A stretch of DNA of 26,184 nt, from positions 1 to 26,184 of the forward strand of contig PDSZ01000037.1 in NCBI GenBank assembly GCA_002748705.1, given 5' to 3'. Below the pieces are notes generated by a model that saw nothing but the letters and a program-made list of their open reading frames with translations, was not told where the DNA came from and made no database searches. The position numbers were made by a program, and so were the translations under genes. The stretch comes from Candidatus Fermentibacterota bacterium. GTDB lineage: Bacteria; Fermentibacterota; Fermentibacteria; Fermentibacterales; Fermentibacteraceae. Shown one piece after another: positions 9,269-16,225 of this stretch. Position 1 is the stretch's first letter, and each line of letters opens with the position of its first letter.

Positions 9269-10468
9269 TCAGAAGCTGTACCTGACCTTCATAAATGCCT
9301 GGGTGTTGTGCTCATAGCGGCCGAAGTCAGTGTCATCAGGGCCTGCAAAGATGTCAGCGCCGATACTTGCCTCAAGGGCATCGGTTACATGGTAGAGCAC
9401 CGACAACTGATTGTACAGGTCCTCCTCTGTTATGCCTATGTAGACCATGTTCTTGACTTCAAGAGTCTGCCTGGCGAACTGTCTGGATACCATCAGGGTT
9501 CCCAGTACGGTGTGTTCCTCTTCATTGATGGTCTCTGTGTGATCCGGCAGCCAGCTGTCAGCCAGTTGCACACTTGCTGTCCAGTTGCAGCCGGGATACC
9601 AGTCAACCCCGAGCAAAGCCTTTATCTGGTCTCTTTCAACTGTCAGGTCTTCAGACTGAGTGTCCTGAAAATACCTTCCGGTAATCAGACCAGCCTCTCC
9701 GCGAATAACAGTTTCTCCAACAGGAACACTGAACTCAGCACCGCAGAATGTTGTTCTGTGGTACCTTGGCTCCCAGTGAACAGTTCCGCCCTCAGTGTAC
9801 CGGTGCATAACAGGAAAATCATCCCATGTGCGAAAACAGGAAGCTGCCGCGTCAAAACCGGAGGTAAACAGGGATATTCGAACAGCGTACTCGCTGTTCT
9901 CCAGTGTTTTCTCAGGCATCACCGGCGCATCTGTCACATCGCCTTCAGGTATGCTGCCCTCAGTTGCCCAGGGGCTGTCAGATGAAGGATAGATTCCCGG
10001 CTCAAACACAGGAAGCCATAAAGCTTCCACTGATCCCCACAGAGGCAGCAGACGAAACTGAAGAACATCCACAGGCATTCTTATGTCGTCAAAGTCCCTT
10101 GTTATGAACTCTGTATAGTCACCAGGGCAGATAACATCGGTTATGGGAATACCGTCGGTATTGCCCCACTTGATGATCTGGCGGCCTGCCCGCATGTCCC
10201 ACACTGAACCGGCATACTCGAACCAGGCTTCCCTTAGTTCAACCTGTGTTTTTTCCTGAGTAATGTGGTTTTCTTCAGCATTGACAGAGGCAAACAGCCA
10301 GCTGCTGCCGGAACCGGAGGAGCAGTTCATTCTGAGCCTGCTCCTCATGGAATTCCAGTCTCCGCCGTCGAAGGATGACGCAAGGTATGTGTCGGCGAAC
10401 CCTGTAAACCTTATATCGGTTCCGAAACCTGCAGAAATCACCAGCAGCAGCACTGCCATGTACTTCAC
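9269..10468 (-). CDS. Outer membrane beta-barrel protein, DUF1302-like
   Basis: A 399-residue exported protein with a short signal peptide (about residues 1-17) and alternating strands throughout, ending in a terminal Phe (VRYSF), the usual barrel-insertion signal. The stretch MRAGRQIIKWGNTDGIPITDVICPGDYTEF (about residues 96-125) has the 'RxGRQxxxWGxxDGxxxxDxxxPxD' pattern of DUF1302-type barrels that accompany MMPL pumps. The start is a GTG at 10468 whose last bases overlap the stop of the preceding gene (GTGA), implying translational coupling. An in-frame ATG at 10459 is the alternative. It is likely the outer membrane partner of the pump, but whether it forms a channel for the same cargo is inference. 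Confidence 0.8.
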   Translation of the reverse strand: MKYMAVLLLVISAGFGTDIRFTGFADTYLASSFDGGDWNSMRSRLRMNCSSGSGSSWLFASVNAEENHITQEKTQVELREAWFEYAGSVWDMRAGRQIIKWGNTDGIPITDVICPGDYTEFITRDFDDIRMPVDVLQFRLLPLWGSVEALWLPVFEPGIYPSSDSPWATEGSIPEGDVTDAPVMPEKTLENSEYAVRISLFTSGFDAAASCFRTWDDFPVMHRYTEGGTVHWEPRYHRTTFCGAEFSVPVGETVIRGEAGLITGRYFQDTQSEDLTVERDQIKALLGVDWYPGCNWTASVQLADSWLPDHTETINEEEHTVLGTLMVSRQFARQTLEVKNMVYIGITEEDLYNQLSVLYHVTDALEASIGADIFAGPDDTDFGRYEHNTQAFMKVRYSF

Positions 10469-11241
10469 TGTATTCTGCCCCGCTCCATGGCAGCAACTGT
10501 AAAGATGTTGTCGTCCAGTCCCTGGTCATAGGAGACACTGCTGAAAGTAAGAGTGGTCTGGTGCTCATCACGAATGTTATCCATGTGTATTCTGTGAGCG
10601 GTCCAGATGCCGTTCACCTGCCTGATATCCTCTGCGGTGAATACCTTCATCAGACCCATGGCGTCGTAGTATTCAACCTTTACAACAACAGCATTGTCCT
10701 GCCTGACCCAGATTACCTTCCTGTCATACATGTCATCCGGATCCACAGGAACCGATTCCACCACCCAGCAGAGATTGCCGTCAAGGTTCTCTTCACGAAG
10801 CAGAGTGTGCGTATCTTCATCAATGTTCCTGTCACCCATGTCGTCGTATGTGAAGTCACTTCCCATGAAGTAGTCGTTGCTTGAAGACCCGGAGATACGC
10901 CTTGATGACCTGAGAGCAGGCATGTAGAGCCACCTGTCGTCATCCTTTGACGGATCATCGTACTCCCAGGAAAGGTAACCGGTTCCTGCAACATCCGCAG
11001 GGAAAAGAAACACCATCACCTGCTTGGAGTCCTCTCCGTAGTCCTTGCCGTAGCTGCGCATTTCACGAACTCTGGAAACTCCCCTGTGATTGGTAAGGGT
11101 CATTTCCATCTCAGACTGCCTGTCAGTGCCGTCTTCCCTCTCATCCACCATGGTCATTATCTCTGTTCCTGTTAAAGCGTATAGTCCTGCCATAGTTCCG
11201 CTTACAAAGAGAACAGCCAGTATCGTCATCATGCCTTTCAT
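10465..11241 (-). CDS. LolA-like outer-membrane lipoprotein-sorting protein
   Basis: An exported periplasmic protein of about 258 residues with a signal peptide at its start. The LolA/LppX-like half-barrel fold is suggested by GYLSWEYDD followed by RWLYMPALRSSRRISGSSSNDYFMGSDFTYDDM, a stretch typical of the family found with MMPL pumps (PF17131-type). I start it at the ATG at 11241 because GGAAGAAAG sits right before it; the longer frame from 11280 has no such site. Such proteins bind a lipid or lipoprotein and ferry it across the periplasm, here presumably between the pump and the barrel. The stop overlaps the GTG of the barrel gene. It is the second gene of the TetR-led operon. Confidence 0.85.
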   Translation of the reverse strand: MKGMMTILAVLFVSGTMAGLYALTGTEIMTMVDEREDGTDRQSEMEMTLTNHRGVSRVREMRSYGKDYGEDSKQVMVFLFPADVAGTGYLSWEYDDPSKDDDRWLYMPALRSSRRISGSSSNDYFMGSDFTYDDMGDRNIDEDTHTLLREENLDGNLCWVVESVPVDPDDMYDRKVIWVRQDNAVVVKVEYYDAMGLMKVFTAEDIRQVNGIWTAHRIHMDNIRDEHQTTLTFSSVSYDQGLDDNIFTVAAMERGRIQ

Positions 11242-11263
11242 CTTTCTTCCTTTCGCTGAATAA

Positions 11264-11286
11264 TGAACAGCGTTCAGCACTGTTCA
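11264..11286. promoter_or_regulatory. Inverted repeat between the TetR gene and the LolA-like gene
   Basis: TGAACAG (11264-11270) and CTGTTCA (11280-11286) are perfect arms around a 9-base centre. Each extended arm resembles the sequence inside the TetR promoter (CAGCGCTGTTCA at 11986-11997, compare CAGCACTGTTCA at 11275-11286). It could be a second operator or an RNA hairpin tuning expression of the genes after tetR. A T-run lies upstream rather than downstream of it on the transcript, so it is not a terminator in that direction. Confidence 0.45.
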
Positions 11287-11298
11287 AAAAAAAAGCTC

Positions 11299-11943
11299 TC
11301 ATTTTTCAATCAGTTTTTCAAAGTCGCAATCCATCACCGCCTGCCAGCCGTAATACATGAAAATCATTATCTCATCCATATAGGTAACCATTTTTTTGTA
11401 CGGAACCTTGTGCATAAGAAGTTCTATCAGGTAAGTAACCATAATGGAGTTTATGCTGTGAACGGTGAATCTCGATACATCGGTTCTCACCGTTGGAAAG
11501 AACTCCCCTGCCCTTTTCAGAAACACCATCGACATATCAGTGTATTTCTCTATCACATCGTCTGTATATGTTTCAAGGCATGAGCCGTGAGACTTGAAAA
11601 CCAGAATCTCAAGAAGTAAACGGTTCTCATGAATAAACAGAGCCACTTCACCTGCCCGATCTCTGTGTTTCTTGAGAGACCAGCTTTCTCTGTCGGTGAA
11701 CATATCATCCTTAATTTTCTCGATCATTTTTTCGATGTAGTCATTCAAAGGTTGAGTAATAGGCTCCATTACTGAAAAGAAAAGTTCATTCTTGTCTCTG
11801 AAATAGTTGTAAATATTACCGACAGCAAAACCGGCATTCTTAGCGATACACCTCATGGAAGCGTTCTGAAAACCCTTCTCCTGAAACTCTGCCAGAGCGC
11901 TTTCCATTATTCTCTGCCTGGCTTTTCCCTTGAGTACCTGCAT
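11299..11943 (-). CDS. TetR-family transcriptional regulator (envelope operon)
   Basis: A repressor-type protein of about 214 residues. The N-terminal DNA-binding domain shows ALAEFQEKGFQNASMRCIA, then the recognition helix FAVGNIYNYFRDKNELF, the standard TetR helix-turn-helix. The C-terminal ligand domain is divergent, as usual. I choose the ATG at 11943, preceded at 6 bases by AGGTG, over the GTG at 11952. The gene is followed at 57 bp by the LolA-like, barrel and pump genes on the same strand, so it is probably the first gene of that operon and controls itself. Its promoter is a near-perfect sigma-70 site with a palindrome over the start region. The inducer is unknown; such regulators usually sense the cargo of the neighbouring pump. 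Confidence 0.88.
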   Translation of the reverse strand: MQVLKGKARQRIMESALAEFQEKGFQNASMRCIAKNAGFAVGNIYNYFRDKNELFFSVMEPITQPLNDYIEKMIEKIKDDMFTDRESWSLKKHRDRAGEVALFIHENRLLLEILVFKSHGSCLETYTDDVIEKYTDMSMVFLKRAGEFFPTVRTDVSRFTVHSINSIMVTYLIELLMHKVPYKKMVTYMDEIMIFMYYGWQAVMDCDFEKLIEK

Positions 11944-11965
11944 TTGTTGCACCTAACTATATAAT

Positions 11966-11979
11966 TTAGACTAGTCTAA
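11966..11979. promoter_or_regulatory. Perfect 14-bp palindrome, probable TetR operator
   Basis: TTAGACTAGTCTAA is perfectly self-complementary. It touches the -10 element of the tetR promoter and would cover the transcription start, the classic place for a repressor to block RNA polymerase. Binding by the adjacent TetR is inferred. Confidence 0.6.
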
Positions 11980-12006
11980 TTATAGCAGCGCTGTTCAGTA
12001 TGTCAA
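11979..12006 (-). promoter_or_regulatory. Consensus sigma-70 promoter of the TetR-pump operon
   Basis: On the minus strand TTGACA (12006-12001) and TATAAT (11984-11979) are both exact consensus hexamers, separated by 16 bases. The start codon is about 36 bases after the -10. Such a strong promoter makes sense under tight repression, in line with the palindrome that follows. Confidence 0.8.
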
Positions 12007-12012
12007 TAGGTG

Positions 12013-12037
12013 GCCGGCAATCTTTGCATATGCCGGC
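12013..12037. other. GC-rich hairpin upstream of the TetR promoter
   Basis: GCCGGCA and TGCCGGC form a perfect 7-bp stem with an 11-base loop, followed on the plus strand by TTTGTG. It may be a weak terminator for plus-strand transcription entering the promoter region, or simply an isolated hairpin. Confidence 0.35.
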
Positions 12038-12129
12038 TTTGTGTACGGTCAGTCCGGTTATCAGTTCTGTATGAATCAGCCCCCAGGGAACGCTGGAATT
12101 CGTTGATAATAAAGTTCTTCCTCATAAAG

Positions 12130-12339
12130 ATGCCCCTGTCAGGAGGCAGCTTTTTGCTCGGGAAATGACCCGCTGACCGGCATCAACCTGATACCTGTAA
12201 AGTTCGGGCCGGTGAGATTGGAAACTTTGCTTCGGCGAGTGGAATCATAACTCCGGTGATCGACCTGGATTCCGGAGTAATGTGGCCAGTTGCTGAGCAG
12301 GGAGATTTTCCGGCGATGGATGAATCAGCCGAGGTTTAG
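12130..12339 (+). pseudogene. Possible remnant of an unidentified small gene
   Basis: One plus-strand frame from ATG 12130 to TAG 12337-12339 is broken only by a TGA at 12166-12168. After it, the frame encodes GEIGNFASASGIITPVIDLD and then SGVMWPVAEQGDFPAMDESA, a stretch with protein-like composition and acidic end. I do not recognise the family. The fragment is too short and too damaged to annotate as a functional gene. Confidence 0.25.
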
Positions 12340-12438
12340 AGTTTTCCGGTAATGATTAAGCCTGTCGTTTGAAAAGCCTTCCTAACGCTTATAATCAGTA
12401 GACTGCGAAAACCCATCTTTTACGACAGTGACGCAGTT

Positions 12439-12671
12439 CTACGACATTTTATTGTTATGCCTTTCTCTTCCTTCTCTGACTGCTGCAACGAGATATCCAG
12501 TAGTGAGATCAACTGACTATCCGGGAACATTCAAAGGAGAAGATACTCTTCTGAATTCACTAAGGCAAAAGGGTTCTCCGTTTCTTCTCTTGATTGGTAC
12601 TTTGTTTTCCCTGGCAAGATCAGGAACTTCAGCAAGTTTTTCCTGGCCTCTGAATAAGACAAGCACCTCAT
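12439..12671 (-). pseudogene. Phd/YefM-like antitoxin gene with two frameshifts
   Basis: Three successive minus-strand frames give an antitoxin-like protein. ATG 12671 opens MRCLSYSEARKNL, the usual beginning of Phd/prevent-host-death antitoxins. After a shift comes KLAEVPDLARENKVPIKRRN and then EPFCL...SSPLNVPG, the 'IKRRNGExFxL' strand. After a second shift comes VDLTTGYLVAAVREGRERHN, the usual C-terminal toxin-binding tail, ending at TAG 12439-12441. The first break is in the A-run at about 12637-12641; the second is just after the VPG codons at about 12510-12520. The start overlaps the toxin stop (ATGA), so the order is toxin then antitoxin, the reverse of most loci. As written, no functional antitoxin can be made unless the shifts are sequencing errors. 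Confidence 0.65.
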
Positions 12672-13060
12672 ATCTCCAATACTTCAATATTCCCGCTGAT
12701 TGCAATTGCTTTAAGCTTCTGATCAAGAGTCAGCAATGGGTATCTCCAGTGGAGGGAACATTCCAGAAAACAGGCATCATAAGCATAGATCATGTTTTGT
12801 GTTGCCAACTCTGCCGCTGATCTGATTTCTATCGGCTTTAGTTCAACTGGTGTATCCATCAGAATGCCCCATATTTTCAATACATCAGCTGCACAAATTC
12901 GTTTTCCGCGCCATAACCAACTCAGCGTATTCCCCGGTTCAAACGGAAGAACATCAGGAGCAATAAGGTCATAACCAGTTGTAATCTCAATCAAGCGATC
13001 CTTTTCAGGTTCGTTCAATGCGACAGATAAGAATACACCTGAGTCAGTTACGATTCTCAT
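12668..13060 (-). CDS. PIN-domain ribonuclease toxin (VapC-like)
   Basis: A complete 130-residue PIN-domain protein. All four acidic positions expected for the metal site are visible: Asp6 (MRIVTDSG), Glu41 (APDVLPFEPGN), Asp95 (YAYDACFLE) and Asp113 (LLTLDQKL). The last two lie in the 'YDAxxLxxA...PLLTxDxxL' pattern typical of VapC. Such toxins cut RNA, often tRNA or rRNA, when free of antitoxin. There is no clear ribosome site before ATG 13060, but TATAAT lies only a few bases upstream inside a palindrome, so the mRNA may be leaderless or poorly translated. The partner antitoxin gene overlaps its stop codon and is frameshifted, leaving this toxin possibly orphaned. Confidence 0.8.
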   Translation of the reverse strand: MRIVTDSGVFLSVALNEPEKDRLIEITTGYDLIAPDVLPFEPGNTLSWLWRGKRICAADVLKIWGILMDTPVELKPIEIRSAAELATQNMIYAYDACFLECSLHWRYPLLTLDQKLKAIAISGNIEVLEI

Positions 13061-13062
13061 AT

Positions 13063-13074
13063 GTATAATTATAC
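13063..13074. promoter_or_regulatory. 12-bp palindrome over the toxin promoter
   Basis: GTATAATTATAC is a perfect palindrome containing a consensus TATAAT on the minus strand, 2 bases before the toxin ATG. Toxin-antitoxin complexes commonly bind such sites to repress their own promoter. No good -35 element is seen, only a loose TGCTTA at 18 bases. Confidence 0.4.
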
Positions 13075-13441
13075 TTTTGATTAGTTATTATTAAGCATAG
13101 TACTCTGCATCAGCATTTGCTATGCAATTTGCTTAATGCAGTTTTCAAAGGTAGTCACCTTGACAGCACAGTCAAGTAGTCACATAGCCACATGCCACGA
13201 TGAAAAAAGTTATCCACCTGGTAGACGCTTATTCAAATCTGAAAAGTTTATGCAATTTCAGTGAAAGTGTCATTACAGATTTGCGCTTGATTGCATAAAA
13301 TTCTTTCGTCACCGCTTTCAACTGTTAAAAACTGGCTGTGGCTGAGATATGATTACAGAGCCAATTGCCGATTCTCTGAAGCAATTGCAGTACATGAAGA
13401 TCGTAACCAATACTGGCAGTATTAATGCTTCAGAGGATCCG
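13075..13441. other. Non-coding stretch with small repeats
   Basis: No gene is supported here. TATGCAATTT occurs at 13121-13130 and again at 13249-13258. The latter is part of a perfect 10-bp inverted repeat TTTATGCAAT (13247-13256) / ATTGCATAAA (13290-13299). GTAGTCAC is repeated at 13151 and 13176, flanking a CTTGAC/GTCAAG hairpin (13159-13176). One DnaA-box-like TTATCCACC lies near 13210. These could be the ends of a tiny non-autonomous element; no function is shown. Confidence 0.35.
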
Positions 13442-13612
13442 CTAACAGGCTAGGCGCCATACAGTAACATGGTCAACTTGATAAGCATAGCTATAGTTGC
13501 CGCCCCATTCAGTAACAGGTCCGGTGTCTCCGCCAATTCCGGACCAATCAGGCTGTGATGTGGTTTCAGAAAAAGAACTTCCAACAGCAAAAAGCATAAT
13601 CAGAAAGATCAT
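13442..13612 (-). CDS. Small exported peptide or truncated secreted protein
   Basis: A 56-residue frame from ATG 13612 begins with a hydrophobic signal sequence (MIFLIMLFAVGSSFS) and continues PDWSGIGGDTGPVTEWGG, ending shortly after. 'DWSGGxGxxGPVTxWG'-like starts are, as far as I recall, seen at the mature N-terminus of larger exported propeller proteins in FCB-group genomes, so this may be the stump of one. AAAGGAG lies 14 bases before the ATG but only 5 before an in-frame ATT, so the true start is unclear. It follows the second TetR gene on the same strand by 74 bp and may be co-transcribed. Confidence 0.45.
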   Translation of the reverse strand: MIFLIMLFAVGSSFSETTSQPDWSGIGGDTGPVTEWGGNYSYAYQVDHVTVWRLAC

Positions 13613-13686
13613 TGCCTTAATGGCAACTCCTTTCGACCTCTTCTTTACAATGCAGCAATAGCTCAGCCCCCCAAGGCAACAGAAGG

Positions 13687-14319
13687 TTACTGAGATTGCT
13701 TTGCTTGCGTATCAGCCAGCAGACCGTTCAGAAGCAGACTCTCCAGCTCGGCTATGTATTTTTCGTCCTCTTCTCCGTTTTTGTTGTCATAGCCAAGATC
13801 ATGAAGAAAATGATCGTGGTATTCACACCAGAAGTGAACTGCCCCTGTAATGATAACCATAAACCTGAAGGGAGATATATCGCCTCGAATCTCCCCTCTC
13901 TGTCGGGCCTGCTCTATTCTCTCAAGGTAGAGATGGTGCCAGTCGGCTTCTCCGGGCCAGGGTTCACACTCACCCTCAAGCATGCTCCACTTGGAAAGTT
14001 TGACCAGTGAAGGATTGAGTTTGTAAAAAGAAATCATTCCTTCAAGTATATCCTGCAGAAAACTTCTGAAGGAAGATGCTTCTGAAGGCTTCTGAACAAG
14101 GTGCCGGCAATAACGGTCCATGATGCTTTTTTTTACAGCACTGTAAAGACCCTTCTTGCTCCTGAAATGGAACATTATCAGAGGGCCTGATGAGCCGCTT
14201 CTCTCTGCTATGCTGCTTATGGAAACACCGGAAAAACCCCTTTCCGCAAAAAGTTCCTCAGCAGCTCTCAGTATGGCAGCTTTTGCAGTTTCCGAATTCC
14301 GGACCCTGCCCTTACCCAT
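13687..14319 (-). CDS. TetR-family transcriptional regulator (methyltransferase unit)
   Basis: A 210-residue protein with a standard TetR DNA-binding domain: AILRAAEELFAERGFSGVSI followed by IAERSGSSGPLIMFHFRSKKGLY, the helix-turn-helix and its tyrosine-ended recognition region. The C-terminal half fits a ligand-binding domain with a 'GAVHFWCEYHDHF' helix. Its ATG at 14319 directly follows the stop (TAG) of the O-methyltransferase gene with no gap, so translation is likely coupled. Because the regulator is downstream in the operon, it would control the promoter ahead of the methyltransferase, where a 20-bp palindrome lies. The inducer is unknown. Confidence 0.87.
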   Translation of the reverse strand: MGKGRVRNSETAKAAILRAAEELFAERGFSGVSISSIAERSGSSGPLIMFHFRSKKGLYSAVKKSIMDRYCRHLVQKPSEASSFRSFLQDILEGMISFYKLNPSLVKLSKWSMLEGECEPWPGEADWHHLYLERIEQARQRGEIRGDISPFRFMVIITGAVHFWCEYHDHFLHDLGYDNKNGEEDEKYIAELESLLLNGLLADTQAKQSQ

Positions 14320-15363
14320 CTATGAATCCACTCTTTTTCCAATATCCACCACAACAGGTCCGTAGGGAGACTCGACCTCTAAACTCCGAAGTACCTCCAG
14401 CCCTGCTTCAGACATTGCAGCTGCAACTTCACCCATATCAAACCCCTCCACATGATCGGCAAGAACCATGGAAAGCATTGGCACCACATACTCGGAAGGA
14501 CAGGTTCTTTCACAGGTGAGGCCGTCTGCGACAGAGACAAATATTCCCCCTGGAGTCAGGGCATTCCGTATCTTTACCATCATATCCACAAGGCACTTCC
14601 TTGCGTAATTAAGGGTAAAACTGGCAAATATCAGATCGTATCCTTCTCCTATAGCGTCGGTGATGTAGTTTCCGCCTGTTCCTCTGACTCTGCTGCTGAC
14701 ACCATATTTTTCAGCCATCATGTTTACCACTTCAGCCACCGGAGGCTGTTCGAAAACTGTAACTGAAGAATCTGGATACTCACCTGCCAGGGCTATTGCT
14801 GTTAAGCCGGGGCCGCCGCCAAGATCAAGTATTTTCCTGGGATTGGAGAGTTCCGGTATTTCCCTTATCAGCTCCAGTTGATAACGGGCAATTCCGGATT
14901 GCATATAGTTCACATAATGTTTTGCCATATCTCCCCAGAACTTCTCTGAATCCACAGTATCTGCAGGTTGTTCAGGAGGTCCGTGCATGACCATATGTCT
15001 GATTTTTTCAGGTGACGACATGTTGATCATTTTTGCCTGTGAAAGAATGAATTCTCCCAGATAGCCTGGAAAATCCTTTCTGAGAAATGCGGAAGAAATG
15101 GCAGTGTTTCTGTATAGACCCTTATTCTTTTCCACCAGTTTCATGGAAGCCAGAGCATCCAGAAAGTCTCCAGTGTTCTTTTGGTGACTTCCCAGTTTTT
15201 CCGCAACCCCCTCTGCAGAAATCCAGTCACTCAGAAAGTCAAAAATTCCTGTGAGTATTCCCGCTTCCAGCGCCTGACAACGGGAGACTCCGTAAATTAT
15301 ATCGAAGAACATCCTGACGGAAGGCTTAGGCTTCGACAACTCCTCTATTCTGTAGCTTGTCAT
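14320..15363 (-). CDS. SAM-dependent O-methyltransferase (hydroxyneurosporene/COMT-like)
   Basis: An enzyme of about 347 residues with the two-domain plan of small-molecule O-methyltransferases. The N-terminal winged-helix dimerisation domain contains ALEAGIFDFL-like helices and the 'EGVAEKLGSHQKNTGDFLDAL' segment. A Rossmann SAM domain follows, with ILDLGGGPGLTAIALA near residue 178 and the VTVFEQPPVAEV acidic loop after it. FASFTLNYA is the usual later strand. I start it at the ATG at 15363, where AAAGGAG is 9 bases upstream; the frame's upstream TTG (15381) lies on top of that ribosome site. Substrates of relatives are phenols, polyketides, carotenoids or quinone precursors; nothing here identifies which. 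It leads a two- or three-gene operon with its own repressor. Confidence 0.87.
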   Translation of the reverse strand: MTSYRIEELSKPKPSVRMFFDIIYGVSRCQALEAGILTGIFDFLSDWISAEGVAEKLGSHQKNTGDFLDALASMKLVEKNKGLYRNTAISSAFLRKDFPGYLGEFILSQAKMINMSSPEKIRHMVMHGPPEQPADTVDSEKFWGDMAKHYVNYMQSGIARYQLELIREIPELSNPRKILDLGGGPGLTAIALAGEYPDSSVTVFEQPPVAEVVNMMAEKYGVSSRVRGTGGNYITDAIGEGYDLIFASFTLNYARKCLVDMMVKIRNALTPGGIFVSVADGLTCERTCPSEYVVPMLSMVLADHVEGFDMGEVAAAMSEAGLEVLRSLEVESPYGPVVVDIGKRVDS

Positions 15364-15389
15364 TTTGAGCGCTCCTTTCAAAGAAAGTT

Positions 15390-15409
15390 TTTACTGAACA
15401 TTCAGTAAA
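15390..15409. promoter_or_regulatory. Perfect palindrome, probable TetR operator of the methyltransferase operon
   Basis: TTTACTGAA and TTCAGTAAA flank a 2-base centre (CA). The site lies between the -10 and the start codon, ideally placed for repression by the TetR encoded next in the operon. It differs in sequence from the palindrome at 11966, so the two TetR proteins probably do not share operators. Confidence 0.65.
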
Positions 15410-15413
15410 TAAG

Positions 15414-15442
15414 GAAATAGTAAAATTGCAGACTTATGTCAA
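15414..15442 (-). promoter_or_regulatory. Putative sigma-70 promoter of the methyltransferase operon
   Basis: On the minus strand an exact TTGACA (15442-15437) is followed after 17 bases by TATTTC (15419-15414), a weak -10. The operator palindrome starts 5 bases later. Confidence 0.5.
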
Positions 15443-15453
15443 GCAGAAAAAAA

Positions 15454-16123
15454 TCAGATAAGAACAAACTCCACAGGAACAGTTCCAGTGTTCTTTATGG
15501 ACTCAATTACCATGGAGCAAAGCTGCAGGGAATCCGCAGCGCTGCGCTCGGGCACATGGAGAGCTGTAACGAATCCGTTCCCGCTTCTGCATACCTGAGG
15601 GCGGTAATCTGCCACAGACTCCCTGTGATCATGGCGGTTGTCTGAAACACTCATTACCTTCTCACTTGAAGGAGTGCTCAGCGTCAAATACCCGTTTACC
15701 TGAATAGGCGATTACCTCTTCTGCGGTATCAGGCAGGAACTCAATGAATCACAGATTCATGAGTAGTCTCACCTCCACTGATGGCCTGAGCACTGCTGCA
15801 GCATAAGTGTGCTTCTTCAATTCCGCTCGCAAATGCAGAATGACTTTCTCCGCCTTCTTGTACAGCCGGCTGTACTGCTTCCTGCGCTTTCTATTTGCGC
15901 CCTTTCTGCCTGCAACAGTGTTTATCCTGAAATCACATTTCCTGATAACCTTCAGCCACTTGGGAATAAACCACTCTATCATGTTCGGAACAAGATACCG
16001 AGAGTAAAAGGGATAGGAAAAAATCAGGAGGATTGAACAAGGAGGAGCCCGGACACAGGATTTATTTGTAAAGATTACCACATTCCTGTACGGAAGAAAG
16101 CCGATGCCCGGACACCATTTCAA
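15454..16123 (-). pseudogene. Decayed DDE transposase
   Basis: Two minus-strand frames together look like one transposase. From about 16123 the frame carries RKQYSRLYKKAEKVILHLRA and continues past a stop (about 15750) as FIEFLPDTAEEVIAYSGKRV. From about 15650 the next frame reads VADYRPQVCRSGNGFVTALH, VPERSAADS and IESIKNTGTVPVEFVLI before ending. This 'GYxPQxxRSGNGFVTxxxVPEGNAADS' arrangement is familiar from DDE transposases acting near the middle of the catalytic core. Stops and at least one frameshift make it inactive. A shorter, internally deleted relative lies at 5232-5521. I cannot name the IS family with certainty. Confidence 0.55.
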
Positions 16124-16225
16124 ACATGCATGAAAGAGACTGCAAAGGTAAGTGCAGGAAGCACTATTGGCAGCAGGAGATTACAGGAGCTCCCAGGAAG
16201 TGCTGAAACTCCAAACCAGAAGGAT

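Noticed and set aside
9029..9985. A 318-codon plus-strand open frame over the pump/barrel boundary
   Set aside because: Antisense to two strongly supported genes; no recognisable family or ribosome site.
12428..12820. A 130-codon plus-strand frame over the toxin-antitoxin locus
   Set aside because: Antisense to the PIN toxin end and to the antitoxin remnant, both supported by family motifs.
13200..13225. A DnaA-box-like TTATCCACC suggesting an origin
   Set aside because: Only one imperfect box, with no AT-rich unwinding region or dnaA/dnaN genes nearby.
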